Assembly: GCF_001612765.1 (NCBI RefSeq)
Contig: NZ_BDBB01000050.1
Location: 1-55,754, forward strand
Length of the DNA: 55,754 nucleotides
Direction: 5' to 3'
Source: Nocardia arthritidis NBRC 100137
Lineage (GTDB): Bacteria; Actinomycetota; Actinomycetes; Mycobacteriales; Mycobacteriaceae
In this document: positions 9,001-18,306 of the stretch, in pieces
Layout of the letters: each line of letters opens with the position of its first letter
How positions within the stretch are numbered: the first letter of the stretch is position 1
Translations under genes and position numbers: made by a program
Notes under the pieces: generated by a model
Seen by the model: only the letters and a program-made list of their open reading frames with translations
The model's database searches: none
What the model was told of the DNA's origin: nothing

Positions 9001-10059
9001 TCACGGCGCATCCAGAGCGGCGACCAGCCGGTCCAGCGCGGCCTGGGAATCGGCGTCCACAGCGCGGTAGATGACGATCCGCTGGTCGGGATCCTGCACG
9101 GGCATCAGCACCTCATAGCTGACGACCAGCGGACCCACCAGCGGATGCCGCAGCGGCTTGTTCCCCCGCCCCTGCACCCGCACGTCGTGGCGGGCCCACG
9201 CCTGCTCGAACTCCGGACTGTACGCGGTGAACTCGGCGATCAGATCGGCCAGGGCGCGGTCGTCCGGGTGCGCGGCCCATGCCGCACGCAGATCCGCGAT
9301 GCCCTCACGAATCACGCGTTCGCGCTCGACATAGAAATCCCGCATGCTCGGATCGAGCAGGCACAACCACATGGAGTTTCGCTGCCGCTGCGGTAGCGCG
9401 CCGAAATCGGTGATCAACGCCGCCATCTCCCGGTTCCAGGCCAGGATGTCGTAGCGGTGGTTCACCAGCATCGCGGGCAACGGCGACAGATCCCGCACCA
9501 GCATGGCCAGCGCGGGCGCCGGCGCGGTGCTCGGCTTGCCGTGGTCCGGCTGCCGCTGGAGCGCCAGATCGAACAGATAAGCGCGCTCGTCGTCGTTCAG
9601 GCACAGCGCCCGCGCCAGCGCGTTGAGCACCTCCACCGACGGACGCAGGCCGCGCCCCTGCTCCAGCCGCACGATGTAGTCGGTGCTCACGCCCGCGAGT
9701 TCGGCGACCTCTTCCCGCCGCAGCCCCGGTGTCCGGCGGGCCTGCCTGCGCTGCGGCAAGCCGAGATCCTCCGGCGTCAACCGCTCCCGGCGGGCCCGCA
9801 GGAAGGCGCCCATCTCCTGCACTCGATCTGCGCTGCCGCGACCTGCGCGATTGCCGGGAGTGCCGCCGCCGGAGGCGTCGCGGGGCCGAGTCGGATCCGC
9901 CGCGCTCTCGGGCTGTCCGTGACTACGTGGGCCGCCGCCGGACCCTAGGTCGCGGCGCTGAGTCGAATCCGCGCCGTTCCCGGGCCCGCCTCGGGTATGC
10001 GAGCTACCGCCGGGCCCGAGCTCGCGGCGCTGGGTGGAGTTCACCGTGCCAGTCATCAC
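9001..10059 (-). CDS. XRE-family regulator with MmyB-like ligand domain and repeat-bearing N-terminus
   Basis: A regulator of 352 residues if started at 10059. The helix-turn-helix (about 82-145) reads MGAFLRARRERLTPEDLGL followed by GLRREEVAELAGVSTDYIVRLEQGRG. The C-terminal part (about 165-350) fits the MmyB-like domain common in actinobacterial XRE regulators (NRYDILAWN-type core, here NHRYDILAWNREMAALITDF). The first 80 residues are unusual: three imperfect 24-residue repeats beginning STQRREL, STQRRDL and PTRPRDA. Most relatives start near the MGAF methionine (about 9813), so either the start is internal or this protein has gained a disordered extension. It is divergent from an aldo/keto reductase, its likely target. 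Confidence 0.85.
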   Translation of the reverse strand: MMTGTVNSTQRRELGPGGSSHTRGGPGNGADSTQRRDLGSGGGPRSHGQPESAADPTRPRDASGGGTPGNRAGRGSADRVQEMGAFLRARRERLTPEDLGLPQRRQARRTPGLRREEVAELAGVSTDYIVRLEQGRGLRPSVEVLNALARALCLNDDERAYLFDLALQRQPDHGKPSTAPAPALAMLVRDLSPLPAMLVNHRYDILAWNREMAALITDFGALPQRQRNSMWLCLLDPSMRDFYVERERVIREGIADLRAAWAAHPDDRALADLIAEFTAYSPEFEQAWARHDVRVQGRGNKPLRHPLVGPLVVSYEVLMPVQDPDQRIVIYRAVDADSQAALDRLVAALDAP

Positions 10060-10179
10060 CGTCGATCCTACGGCTGCCTAGGACTGGCCTTCCCAGGATG
10101 AAGCTTCCCTTACTCGGCCTCGTGCGCCATTGAAAACTGGCTATCGACAACACGGCATCGCGAACCCAAGGAGCTGGAC

Positions 10180-11250
10180 ATGTCCGGAGCTCGCACCCTC
10201 GACACCTACCGGCTGCTCGGCCGCTCGGGACTTCGAGTCTCTCCGCTGTCCCTGGGAACCATGACCTTCGGCGCCGATTGGGGCTGGGGCGCGGACCGGG
10301 ACGAGGCCCGCAAGATCTTCGACACCTATGTCGAGCGCGGTGGCAACTTCATCGACACGGCCAACCAGTACACCAACGGCACCTCCGAGCAACTGCTTGG
10401 CGAATTCACCGCGGACAACCGCGAAAGCCTGGTGCTGGCCACCAAATACACCATGCTGCGCCGTCCGGGCGACCCGAACTCCGGTGGCAACCACCGCAAG
10501 AGCATGATCGGCTCGGTCGAGGCCAGCTTGCGCAGGCTGAACACCGACTACATCGACCTGCTCTACTTGCACGCCTGGGACTTCCTGACCCCCGTCGAGG
10601 AAATCCTGCGCGGCATGGACGATTTGGTGCGCTCGGGCAAAGTGCTCTACGTCGGAATCTCCGATGCGCCGGCCTGGCAGATCGCGCGGATGCAGACCAT
10701 CGCGGACCTGCGCGGCTGGTCACCGCTGATCGCACTGCAGATCGAGTACAGCCTGATCGAACGGACCGTCGAGCGTGACCTCATCCCGATGGCGCGTGAA
10801 CTGGGTCTCGGCGTGATCCCGTGGTCTCCGCTGGGCAGCGGCGTGCTCACCGGCAAGTACAGCCGCACCGATCTCGACCACGAGGCGGACGGTTCGCCCG
10901 AGGGCAGCCGCAAGAACGTGGCCGCCGCCAACGGCTCACTCACCGAACGCGGGCTCGCCATCGCCGATGTCGTCAAGCAGGTCGCGGAGGAAATCGGTAA
11001 GACGCCTTCGCAAGTCGCGCTGGCCTGGACGCTGCGCGACCCCGCGATCACCTCGCCGCTCATCGGCGCCCGCACCGCGGCGCAACTGGAGGACAACCTC
11101 GGAGCGCTCGACGTGGAGTTCGACGCCGCCCAGCTCGCCCGGCTCGAACAGGCCAGCGCGGTGGACCTCGGCTTCCCGCACGAGTTCCTGAACCGCTCCA
11201 TGACCCAGAGCGTCACCTTCGGCGACCTGAAGATCGAAGGGCGTGCCTGA
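10180..11250 (+). CDS. Aldo/keto reductase
   Basis: An NADPH-dependent oxidoreductase of 356 residues with the TIM-barrel AKR fold. The catalytic tetrad is visible: D59 and Y64 in NFIDTANQYTNG, K89 in VLATKY and H131 in LLYLHAWD. NADPH-binding elements follow (VIPWSPLGSG, and the late SPLIGARTAAQLEDNL). An AAGGAG-type ribosome binding site precedes the ATG. It stands alone, divergent from the XRE/MmyB regulator, an arrangement typical of stress- or substrate-inducible reductases. The physiological substrate cannot be told from sequence. A strong hairpin follows the stop. Confidence 0.92.
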   Translation: MSGARTLDTYRLLGRSGLRVSPLSLGTMTFGADWGWGADRDEARKIFDTYVERGGNFIDTANQYTNGTSEQLLGEFTADNRESLVLATKYTMLRRPGDPNSGGNHRKSMIGSVEASLRRLNTDYIDLLYLHAWDFLTPVEEILRGMDDLVRSGKVLYVGISDAPAWQIARMQTIADLRGWSPLIALQIEYSLIERTVERDLIPMARELGLGVIPWSPLGSGVLTGKYSRTDLDHEADGSPEGSRKNVAAANGSLTERGLAIADVVKQVAEEIGKTPSQVALAWTLRDPAITSPLIGARTAAQLEDNLGALDVEFDAAQLARLEQASAVDLGFPHEFLNRSMTQSVTFGDLKIEGRA

Positions 11251-11262
11251 TCGTCGACCTAG

Positions 11263-11293
11263 GCGGCGGTGCGGACTGGATCCGCACCGCCGC
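11263..11293 (+). terminator. Hairpin terminator after the aldo/keto reductase
   Basis: Perfect 13-base arms (GCGGCGGTGCGGA and its complement) flank a CTGGA loop, starting 12 bases after the stop. There is no T tract, as is common for actinobacterial hairpin terminators. Confidence 0.75.
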
Positions 11294-11745
11294 ACCCGAC
11301 TGTCACCTCGCGTCGCACACCTTCCCGGGCACGCGTCGGCGTACGGCGCATGGGTGCTCATACCCGGGGCGCTGACCTCCTGACCTGCATCACCGGCCGG
11401 GGAAACGGGGTGTGATGGTCTCGGACGTGTCCTGAATGGCGGGCAACGACGCGGCGACCAGCGCGAACCCGCCCTTCTTGCACGTGGCTCGCCGCGACCG
11501 AGTGATCGTCTCCACGTCCCTGCCACTGGCGCGCCGAGGCGATGCCGCACAACCAGGGCAGAGCCGGGATCGGCTGGCGCCTTCGCCGCTCCGGGGAGTC
11601 GCGACACCCCACGTAGGGTGCTCACCGCTCCCGCTCGGACACTCACGCGACTCGAGCCGGCGAAAGTGATGAGAATCATAGTCCGATCAGTTCGGGTGCG
11701 TCGCCCCGTCCACATCGGTGACCGCGACGACGGAGGAGACTGGCC
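11294..11745. other. Intergenic region, no gene called
   Basis: On the minus strand a short frame ending near 11391 (KGGFALVAASLPAIQDTSETI) has GC-ending codons but lacks a start and family, so it may be gene debris. Nothing else was recognised. A GGAGGAGA ribosome binding site ends the region. Confidence 0.5.
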
Positions 11746-12378
11746 ATGGACCTGGACGAGATCACGATGTGGACGCGCGCCGAACGTCTCGCCATCGCCG
11801 ACCTCCTCGATGACCTGGACGACCGCGAATGGACCGCCGACTCGCTGTGCCCCGGCTGGACCGTGCACGACGTCTTGGCTCACCTGACCCTGTCCAATCG
11901 AGTCACCCTAGGTGCGACGATCGCGGGAATCCTCCGGGCGCGAGGCAACTGGAACCGGATGACGCAGCGCATGGCACGCGACCGCGCGCGCCGCTACTCA
12001 CCCGCCGAGCTGATCATGCAACTACGCGAAGGCGCCGCCTGGACTCGTCGGGCGCCAGGAGCCGGACCGCTGGATCCACTGGTGGACACCATGATTCACG
12101 GTCAGGACATCGCCCGCCCGCTCGGCAGGCGACACGCCATGCCCCTCGAGCAGGCCGTTGTCGCGCTGGAACACGTGCTGCGCAGCCCGTTCTACGGCGG
12201 TAAGAAGCGTCTGCACGGTCTGCGCCTGGTGGCCACCGACGCGGAGTGGTCCTCCGGCACCGGTGCAGCGGAGATCGAGGGGCCGCTGAGCGATCTGCTA
12301 CTCGTGGCGACCGGACGCACGGCCGGGCTCGCCGGATTGACGGGCACGGGTGTGGAAAGCCTCGCCGGCGCGCTGTAG
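11746..12378 (+). CDS. Maleylpyruvate isomerase-family, mycothiol-dependent enzyme
   Basis: A protein of 210 residues with the DinB-like MDMPI N-terminal domain (about 5-150), a four-helix bundle that binds metal and uses mycothiol in characterised members. Signatures are SLCPGWTVHDVLAHL (metal-ligand His) and LVDTMIHGQDIARPLG (second His). The C-terminal part holds a short SCP2-like end (LLLVATGRTAGLAGLTGTGVESLAGAL). The ATG is preceded by a strong GGAGGAG. Members act in detoxification or in isomerising small acids; the substrate here is unknown. The gene stands alone and converges on holA. Confidence 0.82.
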   Translation: MDLDEITMWTRAERLAIADLLDDLDDREWTADSLCPGWTVHDVLAHLTLSNRVTLGATIAGILRARGNWNRMTQRMARDRARRYSPAELIMQLREGAAWTRRAPGAGPLDPLVDTMIHGQDIARPLGRRHAMPLEQAVVALEHVLRSPFYGGKKRLHGLRLVATDAEWSSGTGAAEIEGPLSDLLLVATGRTAGLAGLTGTGVESLAGAL

Positions 12379-12487
12379 CGGTCGAGCCGGTTGGATACGC
12401 GGAACATGGGTCACGAGGCACCCGCCTCCATATCGAGCGGGCCACTCGATCCCATGCGATGCCGGCAGGATGATCGAGCCGGCCCGA

Positions 12488-13459
12488 TCAGCCCGCGCCG
12501 TGCAGGTCGAGGATTTGGGTGAGGGCGTGTTCCAGCGCGTAGCCCGCGTCGGCGGCGCCGCCCTTCACGTCGGCGTTGAGGATCGCGACCACCTGGAGGG
12601 CGGAGCCGATGGTCGCGGAAGTCCAGTTGCGGGCCTGAGCTTGCGCCTTCTTCACCTTCCACGGCGGCATGCCGAGTTGCTGGGCCAGTTTGAACGGGTC
12701 ACCGCGCCCGGCCGAGCCGACGCGAGCGATGGTGTGTACCGAGTCGGCGAGCGCGTCGGCGAGCAGGACATGCGGCACGCCGCGATCATTCGCCCAGCGC
12801 AGCGCCTCCATCGCGCCGGGGCGATCCCCCGCCACCGCCAGTTCGGCCACGTCGAAACCGGAGACCTCGGCCTTGCCCGAGTAGTAGCGGCGCACGGCCG
12901 CCACATCGATCTTCCCGCCGGTGTCCGAGGCCAGCTGCCCGCACGCCGCCGCCAGCTCACGCAGGTCCGAACCCACCGCCTCCAACATCACTTGGACCAC
13001 CTCGCCGGACACCCGCACTCCCGCGTTGCGGAACTCACCGCGGACGAATTCGACTCGCTCCGCGGCCTTGGTCAGCTTGGCGCAGTCGTGTGTCACCGCG
13101 CCGGCTTTCTGCAAAGCGGGCGCGAGGGCCTTGGCTCGACCGCCACCGGAGTGCACGATGACGAGCACCACACCCTCGGGCGGACTCTGCGCCGCCTCGG
13201 CGATCACCGCGACCGCGTCCTTCCCCGCTTCGGCCGCAGCCTCGAGAATGATCACCCGGTCCTCGGCGAACAGCGACGGGCTCAGCAGCTCCGCCAGCTC
13301 CGCGGTGCTCGCGTCCCCTGCGCGCAAGCGATCGACCGGCACCGCGTCCGGGTCCGGGGCCAACGCCCGCACCTGCGCGGTCACCACCCCCAACGCTCGC
13401 TCGATCAGCAGTTCCTCTTCCCCCAGCACCAGGTGCACCGACGCGGGCCGTTCGCTCAC
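12488..13459 (-). CDS. holA: DNA polymerase III subunit delta
   Basis: A clamp-loader subunit of 323 residues, close to the 316 of M. tuberculosis. It starts at GTG 13459 (VSERPASVHLVLGEEELLIERAL) with GGGAGG seven bases upstream; the longer upstream frame is rejected. The N-terminal AAA+-like domain lacks a Walker A motif, as expected for delta. VHLVLGEEELLIERALGVV is the typical opening, with KDAVAVIAEAAQSPPEGVVLVIVHSGG and a SDLRELAAACGQLASDTGGKI sensor-like region following. It delivers the beta clamp to primed DNA. It lies downstream of the comEA-comEC pair on the same strand, separated by transposase debris. Confidence 0.93.
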   Translation of the reverse strand: MSERPASVHLVLGEEELLIERALGVVTAQVRALAPDPDAVPVDRLRAGDASTAELAELLSPSLFAEDRVIILEAAAEAGKDAVAVIAEAAQSPPEGVVLVIVHSGGGRAKALAPALQKAGAVTHDCAKLTKAAERVEFVRGEFRNAGVRVSGEVVQVMLEAVGSDLRELAAACGQLASDTGGKIDVAAVRRYYSGKAEVSGFDVAELAVAGDRPGAMEALRWANDRGVPHVLLADALADSVHTIARVGSAGRGDPFKLAQQLGMPPWKVKKAQAQARNWTSATIGSALQVVAILNADVKGGAADAGYALEHALTQILDLHGAG

Positions 13460-13771
13460 GACAGCGCCTCCCCGATACCGGAGGGCGTCGTGCGCGACGG
13501 ACCCGCCGCATTGCTCCATTCGCCGCGCTCGTCCACAGCCCGATCCTACGGTTCTCGACCGACACCTCACCGAGTCGAGTAGTTCCGAGGCGCCTGGTGG
13601 CCTCCGGTCGGCTTGCGGGGTGGGCGCAGGGCCGGTCCGAGGACGGTGGTCACCTCCACATCGACTACTTCCCCGGACACCCCTTCCTCGTGGAAGGGTC
13701 TCTGCCGATTGTGATCGACAGCCCTCACGGAGGGATGCCCACCCTATGACTGACGGCAGGCCCCGCGGCGA
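13460..13771. other. Upstream region of holA, no gene called
   Basis: No convincing frame or RNA gene was found. A short GTTGATAAC-like oligonucleotide is absent, so no origin-like feature is indicated. The region ends at the IS982-like remnant. Confidence 0.4.
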
Positions 13772-14060
13772 TCAGTGATCGTAAGCGACCAGCAAGCGGG
13801 TGACCGGGTGCACCGATCCTGTTGCGGTGCCAGATTCCGGCCGCCATCGCCAGAACACACTGCCCATTCAAGGTGTCGTTGACGGACTCGACGTGCTGAC
13901 GGACCTTCTCGAGCATCGGCTCCCCGTGCCGCTGCTTTTCCCGCTCGAGTGAGGGCCGCAGCAGTGGCGATGCCGAGTTAGACCAGGGTCTTCTCGAAGG
14001 TTTTGGACGCGAAGCCTTGTCCGAGATCAGGATGCCCTCGTGCTAGCACGCGCCGAGTGC
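13772..14060 (-). pseudogene. Decayed IS982-like transposase, C-terminal remnant
   Basis: Reading the minus strand across frames recovers the IS982-type transposase C-terminus in order: ILISDKG, then after a one-base loss FASKTFEKTL, an in-frame TAA, then LLRPSLEREKQRHGEPMLEK, then VRQHVESVNDTLNGQ, a missing segment of about 20 residues, AMAAGIWHRNRIGAP, and after one extra base VTRLLVAYDH ending at the stop 13774-13772. It therefore has at least two frameshifts, one nonsense codon and one internal deletion. The N-terminal half and the inverted ends are not recognisable. It sits between holA and comEC and marks an old insertion. Confidence 0.8.
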
Positions 14061-14185
14061 GCACATTTCGCGCTTGGGAGGGAAGGTTCGATGAACGATC
14101 GCCGCACCCTTCCGGTCGTCCGCAACGGTGCACCGCCCGACCGTGCGGCGGCATGTGAAGCTCACGATTCCGCGTGCTTGCCGGA

Positions 14186-16951
14186 TCATCGTGAACTCGT
14201 CACGCGAAGGTGTCGGCTGCTGCCGGACACCACGATGTCGCCTTCGCGGTCCGTTCGGGACACCATGGCGCCGAGGGCGGACAGGTCCGCGAGGACGGCG
14301 GGGCTGGGATGCCCGAAGGCGTTGTCGGCACCGACGCTGACGAGCACCAGGCGGGGGTGTACCGCCTCCAGGAATTCTTCGGTCGTTGTGCGTGATCCGT
14401 GGTGCGGAAGTTTGAGGATGTCCGCCTGGATGGGGATCCCGGCATGCATCAGAGCCCGTTGCGCGGATGCCTCGATGTCCCCGGTGAGCAGGATCCGGCC
14501 TGCGGGCGTGCGGACGGTGACGACCACCGAACGGTCGTTGGCGTCCTCGGTTTCGGCGCCCCGGACGGGTCGCGGACCGTTTCTGGACGGCGCGAGCACT
14601 TCGAGTTCGATCGACCCGAAACTCAGGAGGTGCCCGGCCGACAATTCCAGCAGCGGCACTCCCGCATTCCTGGCGATGGCGGCGACCTGCACGAGCCCCG
14701 AGACAGGAATACGTGCGTCACCCGATGGGCGCACCGACCTTTTGCTGTCGAATTCGGGTGAACCACAATCGAGTTGCTCGCGCGTGCTCCCGGAGGGAGA
14801 GTGCTCGTAGCTGCCCGGCGGCAGCCGCTGCGCGTCTCTCCCGCTGGTGGGAGGAATGCGATGATTCGCCGCATCGCGCTTCGGGGCACTGATGAGCCCC
14901 GGTGCGTTCGCGGCCGGTGTAGCGGTCGGCGCGGAGCCGCAGCCGGGCTCGACTTCGGAAGTCGACCGGGCCTGTCCGGGGGTGGGCGGCGCGAGCCCGT
15001 CGAGCTCGTGGATTCCGACGGCGATCGCGTCGACCGCACGATCGTGCAGTGCGCCGGTGAGCCCGTCGATGTGGTCCGCGTGCGGATGGGTGAGGATCAG
15101 CAGCGGGATGCGGGAGATACCCAACCGGTTCAGACAAGTGCGGATCGGGCGCGGGTCCGGTCCGACATCGATGACGACGGCGGCGCCCGGACCGACCGAC
15201 AGGGCGAGACCGTCGCCTTGACCGACGTCGCATGCCGCGAGAATCCAACCGTTCGGTGGCCAGCCCGGATGCCAGAGCCGCACCGGGACCAGCACCGCCG
15301 CGACGCCGAGCACCATGGCGGCGGCGATCCGCCGCACGGCTCGGGCACGCATGCCCGCGATCACGCCCGCCACGACGGCACCCGCGATCAGCCCGCCCGC
15401 CACACCGCCCGGCACCGCGATGGACGCTCCGGGCAGCGCGGCCGCGTGGCGGGCCACCCACAGCAACCACCACAGCGGCGGCGTGGCGCAACGCAAGACC
15501 AGCTCGGCGAGCGGCGACCAAACGCTCGCGAGCACCGCACCACCTGCCCCTACGACGGTGATCGGCGCGATAACCGGGGCGACAAGGACATTCGCCAGCA
15601 CCGCGATCAGGCTGAGCCGTCCGGTGAGCGCGATCACGATCGGCGTCGTGACCACGAACGCCCCGGCGGACACGGCGACTATCTCGGCGGGCACGCGCCA
15701 CCATCCCCTGGCACGCAACCAGTCGCCCCAGCTCGGCGCCAGCAGGATGAGGCCACCCGTCGCGATCACCGACAGCGCGAACCCGGCGTTCACGGCGAGC
15801 CCGGGCCACAGGGCGAGCAGCGCGATGATCGCGGCGCACAGCGCGGGCAGCGCCTGCTTACGACGACCCGTGAGCACCGCCAGCAGGGTGATCGCGCCCA
15901 TCGCGCCGGCGCGCAGCACGCTCGGGTCCGGCCGCGCGACGACGACGAACATGAGCAGCGCCGCGGCGGCGACGGTCACGGCGCCGCGCGGGCCGAGGGT
16001 CAGCACCCGCACGACGAACAGCACGACGGAAAGCAGGATGGTGAAATTCGCGCCGCTGACCACGGTCAGGTGTTGCAGCCCAGCGATCTCGAAGTCGTCG
16101 CGTACCGGTCCGGGCAGCGCCGAGATGTCGCCGACGACCAGCGCGGGCAACAACCCTGCGGCGTCGGGCGGCAGTGCCCGCTCGGCCGATGCCGCGAAGT
16201 CGGTGCGCACCGAATCGGCGATGCGCTGCCACCAGGGCAGCGCACCGGCGGCGACGGGCGCTCCCTGCGCGTGCAGCGTCACAACGGTGAGGTCGGGCCG
16301 GCGCGGCTTTTCCACCCGCGCCCGGAACTCGACCGGGCCGCCCGGCGACAAGCCGGCCCATTCCGGTCCGGAGGCCAGGACGACCACCGCGCCACCGGCG
16401 CGCACCGTCACACCCCCGCGCCGGTACTCGCGCAGATCCGCCCGGACCACCCAATGCCGGTCCGCACCGGCAACCCTCGCGCGCAGTGGTTTCGGGTCGT
16501 CGGTCGGGGTAACCACCACGCGCAGCGACTGCCCCGCCGCCGCCCGCAACGGATGGCTCGCCACCCGATGTTCCCGCCATGCCGCGGCAGCCGCGAAGCC
16601 CGCCCCCAGTACCACAGCCGCGAGCGCTACCACCGCTACCGCTCGCCGACGCTCGCAACGGTGCGCGATCGCCCACAGCAGCAGAACCCACAACCCGAGA
16701 GCCGAGACCGTCAACGCGGCCGCCAGTCCCACCCCGGCCCGCCACCCTGCCGTGACAGCCACAATCGTTGCGCCCCAACAGGTAAGCGCGGCGGGTAACA
16801 GACGGGCGTCCAGCACCTGGACGACGCCGGACTCCTCCGACGCAGTACCCTGCTCCGAACCTCGAACGCCTTCGCGCGTACCGGCCGCCGGCGACTCCGC
16901 ACGAGATCCCTGCCTCCGGCGAACCAGCTCGATCAAACCGCCTGCACTCAT
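14186..16951 (-). CDS. comEC: DNA internalisation-related competence protein ComEC
   Basis: A polytopic membrane protein of 921 residues, started at the ATG overlapping the comEA stop (ATGA); the frame continues upstream over comEA as shadow. Order: N-terminal helices and a DUF4131-type OB region (about 40-230), the ComEC/Rec2 channel domain with many helices and the signature GLQHLTVVSGANFTILLS, then a metallo-beta-lactamase-like domain with CDVGQGDGLAL, LILTHPHADHIDGL and LKLPHHGSR. In transforming bacteria it passes single-stranded DNA across the membrane. The nuclease-like domain is split by a roughly 94-residue low-complexity insert (14709-14990) with less GC-biased codons. No pilus genes are in view, so competence is not proven. 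Confidence 0.92.
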   Translation of the reverse strand: MSAGGLIELVRRRQGSRAESPAAGTREGVRGSEQGTASEESGVVQVLDARLLPAALTCWGATIVAVTAGWRAGVGLAAALTVSALGLWVLLLWAIAHRCERRRAVAVVALAAVVLGAGFAAAAAWREHRVASHPLRAAAGQSLRVVVTPTDDPKPLRARVAGADRHWVVRADLREYRRGGVTVRAGGAVVVLASGPEWAGLSPGGPVEFRARVEKPRRPDLTVVTLHAQGAPVAAGALPWWQRIADSVRTDFAASAERALPPDAAGLLPALVVGDISALPGPVRDDFEIAGLQHLTVVSGANFTILLSVVLFVVRVLTLGPRGAVTVAAAALLMFVVVARPDPSVLRAGAMGAITLLAVLTGRRKQALPALCAAIIALLALWPGLAVNAGFALSVIATGGLILLAPSWGDWLRARGWWRVPAEIVAVSAGAFVVTTPIVIALTGRLSLIAVLANVLVAPVIAPITVVGAGGAVLASVWSPLAELVLRCATPPLWWLLWVARHAAALPGASIAVPGGVAGGLIAGAVVAGVIAGMRARAVRRIAAAMVLGVAAVLVPVRLWHPGWPPNGWILAACDVGQGDGLALSVGPGAAVVIDVGPDPRPIRTCLNRLGISRIPLLILTHPHADHIDGLTGALHDRAVDAIAVGIHELDGLAPPTPGQARSTSEVEPGCGSAPTATPAANAPGLISAPKRDAANHRIPPTSGRDAQRLPPGSYEHSPSGSTREQLDCGSPEFDSKRSVRPSGDARIPVSGLVQVAAIARNAGVPLLELSAGHLLSFGSIELEVLAPSRNGPRPVRGAETEDANDRSVVVTVRTPAGRILLTGDIEASAQRALMHAGIPIQADILKLPHHGSRTTTEEFLEAVHPRLVLVSVGADNAFGHPSPAVLADLSALGAMVSRTDREGDIVVSGSSRHLRVTSSR

Positions 16952-18306
16952 ACCCGCACCAGATCCCGCAGCCGGGCGAGCCTGGCGGGTCCGATGCCGT
17001 CGACCTCGCCGAGTTGTTCGACGGAGGTGAAGCGGCCGTTGGCCGCACGCCAGCTGACGATGGCATGAGCGGTGACCGGCCCGACACCGGGAAGAGCGTC
17101 GAGATCGGATTCGGACGCCGCATTCAGATCGATCCGGCCCGCCGAGCCCGCCGGGCGGCTCGGCGTGGCGGCGGACCCGGAGGACGGACGCCCGCCCGCC
17201 CCGATCGTGCCGCTGCTCTGCTGCGGCCCGCCGGGACTGGGTGCGACCGGGCCGACCTGCACTTGGTCGCCGTCGGACAACCGCTGCGCCAGATTCAGGC
17301 CGGTGGTGTCCGCGCCTGTGCTCGGGCCGCCCGCGGCGGCGAGCGCGTCGGCGACACGAGCACCTTCGGGGAGGCGGACCAAACCGGTGCGCTGGACCAG
17401 GCCGACCACGCTGATGACCAATTCGGCCGTCGGCGGGGTCGGGTCGACTCGCTCCCGCGGTGCCGCGACGGCGCTCGCCGAAGTGGAGGTACTCGGTGTT
17501 GCCAAGGCGACGGTCTGCCCGAGCGCCAACGGTGGCACCGGCTGGGCGATCGGGCGCTCGCGGAAAACGATCACACCGGCGACGACCATCGCGGCGAGCC
17601 CGACGAGCGCGAGCGCACGCACCCCGCGACGCCCCGGATCGAGCCGGATGCCTCGCAATCGTTCGGGCACGAGGCGGTGCCGCCAGTCGGGCCCGGTCAC
17701 CGGCTCCGCCAACCAGCCGGGGGACCGGACGCGACCGACATCGTCTTCGGACTCCCGGTCGGGCGCCGGATTGCCGGGCAACCGCAAGAGATCCCATTTC
17801 CCCGCCCCGCCGGAACTATCGTCCGGCCCTGGTTCACCCTGTTGCGAATTACCATCGGCGAAGCCTTCTTCGTGTGTCGATCCGCGCCAGTCCTGGTCCT
17901 CCTCGGATCCGGTCGACCGGCTTTCCACCGCTGTCCCGCCAGAACTAGGTGCGGACGGCGCTTCCCCAGCCGCCGGCTGGGGGCGGTCGACCCGCGGCGC
18001 GCGACTCGCCGATCTCGAAACCGCTGCCGGTGACGAGGTTTCGCGGGGGAACGGCGGACGCGCCCCCGCGCCGGACCGCCCCACGTGTCGGGCTGCTGCC
18101 TGGGCGGTCCTCGACTCGCCCGCACGATCCGGCTGCCCGATCCTTCGTACGGGTTCGCCGCTGTGGGATCGCGCTGTCGCCCAAACAGACGGCGCCCGCG
18201 CGGCTTCCGGCTCGGTGCCCGCACCGGCCGTTCTGCCCGCGCCCACCCGGGCGGTCAGTTCACCCAATCGCCGTCGTACCCGCTCGCGTTCGTCCTGTCG
18301 TGACAT
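16948..18306 (-). CDS. comEA: Competence protein ComEA, SLBB plus helix-hairpin-helix
   Basis: A protein of 452 residues started at ATG 18306 (MSRQDERERVRRRLGELTAR). The frame is open to 18465, but that extension overlaps gene debris. Residues 1-228 are a long charged, Pro/Ser/Gly-rich cytoplasmic region, unusually large for ComEA. One membrane helix spans about 229-248 (VRALALVGLAAMVVAGVIVF). An SLBB domain (about 297-355; VVGLVQRTGLVRLPEGARVADALAAAGG) and a paired helix-hairpin-helix DNA-binding domain (about 390-452; IDLNAASESDLDALPGVGPVTAHAIV) follow. It is thought to capture double-stranded DNA outside the membrane and hand it to ComEC. It is coupled to comEC by a four-base overlap. Confidence 0.92.
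   Translation of the reverse strand: MSRQDERERVRRRLGELTARVGAGRTAGAGTEPEAARAPSVWATARSHSGEPVRRIGQPDRAGESRTAQAAARHVGRSGAGARPPFPRETSSPAAVSRSASRAPRVDRPQPAAGEAPSAPSSGGTAVESRSTGSEEDQDWRGSTHEEGFADGNSQQGEPGPDDSSGGAGKWDLLRLPGNPAPDRESEDDVGRVRSPGWLAEPVTGPDWRHRLVPERLRGIRLDPGRRGVRALALVGLAAMVVAGVIVFRERPIAQPVPPLALGQTVALATPSTSTSASAVAAPRERVDPTPPTAELVISVVGLVQRTGLVRLPEGARVADALAAAGGPSTGADTTGLNLAQRLSDGDQVQVGPVAPSPGGPQQSSGTIGAGGRPSSGSAATPSRPAGSAGRIDLNAASESDLDALPGVGPVTAHAIVSWRAANGRFTSVEQLGEVDGIGPARLARLRDLVRV

Noticed and set aside
14774..16798. 674-codon plus-strand frame opposite comEC
   Set aside because: Arg/Gly/His/Gln-rich shadow of comEC with no family resemblance.
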